A DNA stretch of 5,967 nucleotides from assembly GCA_025965775.1 (NCBI GenBank), contig JAOPWG010000097.1:1-5967 (forward strand). Direction: 5' to 3'. Source of the DNA: Modestobacter sp. GTDB lineage: Bacteria; Actinomycetota; Actinomycetes; Mycobacteriales; Geodermatophilaceae. Within the stretch, counting starts at the first letter, position 1, and each line of letters begins with the position of its first letter. The position numbers and the translations under genes were made by a program. Below are positions 5,063-5,967 of this stretch, in pieces. Below the pieces are notes generated by a model that made no database searches, was not told the DNA's origin, and was given only the letters and a program-made list of their open reading frames with translations.

Positions 5063-5967
5063 TCAGTCAGCGACGAGTTCCCGGTCCCCGCCGGCGCCGG
5101 GCGGCAGGATGCTCCGGTCGAAGATCGACAGCGGGATGCTGATCGAGACCGCGCTGTTGGGGATGTCGACCACCCCACCGATCCGGCCGTCGATCGGCGC
5201 GGCCCCCAGGAACAGGTAGGCCTGCTCGAAGGTCCAGTCCATCGCCGGCATCAGGTAGTTGATCGCGTTGAGGCAGGCCTGGCGGTAGGCGACGGTCGCG
5301 TTCATGTAGTAGTTGCGGCCGTTCTCGACGCTGATCCCCTCGAAGGTCAGGAACTCGGAGTAGTTGGGGCCCACCCGGCCGGGCTTGAAGAACGGCATGG
5401 ACTGCTTGTAGCGGTCCATGCCGCCCTTGATCAGGTCGAAGTGCAGGTCGATGAAGCCCGGCATCTCGATCGCCCCGCAGAAGGTGATCTCGCCGTCGCC
5501 CTGGGCGAAGTGCAGGTCCCCGATCGAGAACAGCCCGCCGGGCACGAAGACCGGCATGTACACCCGGCTGCCGACCCCCAGGTCCTTGATGTCGACGTTG
5601 CCGCCGTGTTCCCGCGGCGGGATGGTGCGGCAGGCCTCGGCGGCAGCCCGCTCGAAATCGGCACCGCTCAACCGGCCGAGCAGCGCGTCCTTGGGCAGCG
5701 GCGGCAGGGCGAGCCCGGGGACCTGCGGGGCGCCGGGGGTCTCGCCGCCATGGGCGGGGATGTCGCCGGTGACCCGGTCCGGGTTCTGGTCGATCAGCGC
5801 CTGCTCGCGGCGGTTCCACTCGGCCAGCAGGTCGGCCGACGGCGCGCAGCCGAACAGCCCCGGGTGGGAGTTGCCGATGAAGCGCACCCCGGGGACGTGC
5901 CGGCTGCTGGTCCAGATCCCGTCGAGGTCCCAGATCGCCTTGGACGCCTGGGGGGAGTAGTCGGTGA
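5063..5967 (-). CDS. fmdA: Formamidase/acetamidase (FmdA/AmdA family), 5'-truncated by window edge
   Basis: FmdA hydrolyses formamide, and less readily acetamide and other short amides, to the acid and ammonia in the cytoplasm, supplying nitrogen and formate. About 301 residues are visible and the frame stays open to the window end, reading TDYSPQASKAIWDLDGIW and then SSRHVPG before VRFIGNSHPG. The initiator must be beyond the edge, since family members are about 400 residues and roughly 100 are missing. The GTG at 5887 is an internal valine. Family blocks are HGGNVDIKDL (5579-5608), FVPGGLFSIGDLHFAQGDGE (ending at 5489), then ITFCGAIEMPG, and near the C-terminus FEQAYLFLGAAPIDGRI and GVVDIPNSAVS. 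The C-terminal end, IFDRSILPPGAGG, is normal for the family. It leads the visible minus-strand gene set and is followed by its usual partner fmdB. Acetamide rather than formamide as the true substrate cannot be excluded. Confidence 0.95.
   Translation of the reverse strand, partial: TDYSPQASKAIWDLDGIWTSSRHVPGVRFIGNSHPGLFGCAPSADLLAEWNRREQALIDQNPDRVTGDIPAHGGETPGAPQVPGLALPPLPKDALLGRLSGADFERAAAEACRTIPPREHGGNVDIKDLGVGSRVYMPVFVPGGLFSIGDLHFAQGDGEITFCGAIEMPGFIDLHFDLIKGGMDRYKQSMPFFKPGRVGPNYSEFLTFEGISVENGRNYYMNATVAYRQACLNAINYLMPAMDWTFEQAYLFLGAAPIDGRIGGVVDIPNSAVSISIPLSIFDRSILPPGAGGDRELVAD

Noticed and set aside
4344..5219. A 291-codon plus-strand frame across the MOSC start, fmdB and the fmdA end
   Set aside because: It spans three supported minus-strand genes and two spacers, and its product is Arg/Pro/Ser-rich without domain signatures.
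5885..5887. GTG as the start of fmdA
   Set aside because: Upstream codons continue with the conserved DYSPQASKAIWDLDG segment typical of the family, so this GTG is an internal valine.

Overview
The window is very GC-rich and its real genes prefer G or C at third codon positions. Together with the families present (a mycofactocin-type short-chain dehydrogenase, a DUF6390-like protein beside HypE, and an FmdA/FmdB amidase pair) this points to an actinobacterium, most plausibly Pseudonocardia or a related Pseudonocardiales/Mycobacteriales genus. The genus is inferred from remembered family distributions, not from a search.

Layout. (1) Plus strand, 1-1580: the 3' end of a [NiFe]-hydrogenase maturation cluster. 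It holds the C-terminal three quarters of hypE, followed with no spacer by an uncharacterised DUF6390-like gene. (2) Plus strand, 1778-2629: a free-standing mycofactocin-coupled SDR oxidoreductase with its own good ribosome binding site, preceded by a 197-base spacer containing a possible CRP-like site. (3) 2630-2715: a short convergent spacer dominated by a perfect 13-bp inverted repeat, probably a two-way terminator. (4) Minus strand, 5967 down to 2716: a co-directional set of four genes in transcription order. These are formamidase/acetamidase (fmdA, 5' end outside the window), an FmdB-type zinc-ribbon protein, a two-domain MOSC protein, and a MetX-like alpha/beta hydrolase. Spacers are 62, 112 and 40 bases, so an operon is likely, although a strong GC hairpin lies between fmdA and fmdB.

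How the genes may work together. HypE and its neighbour belong to hydrogenase active-site assembly (CN ligand synthesis). The minus-strand set centres on short amide hydrolysis: FmdA releases formate (or acetate) and ammonia, and FmdB is its usual small zinc-ribbon companion. The MOSC protein and MetX-like hydrolase are less usual partners and suggest a wider amide, ester or N-oxygenated-compound pathway; this is inference. The SDR is probably an independent alcohol or ketone redox enzyme that depends on mycofactocin. No tRNA, rRNA, CRISPR array, insertion sequence or prophage gene was seen, and no gene-free stretch exceeds 300 bases.
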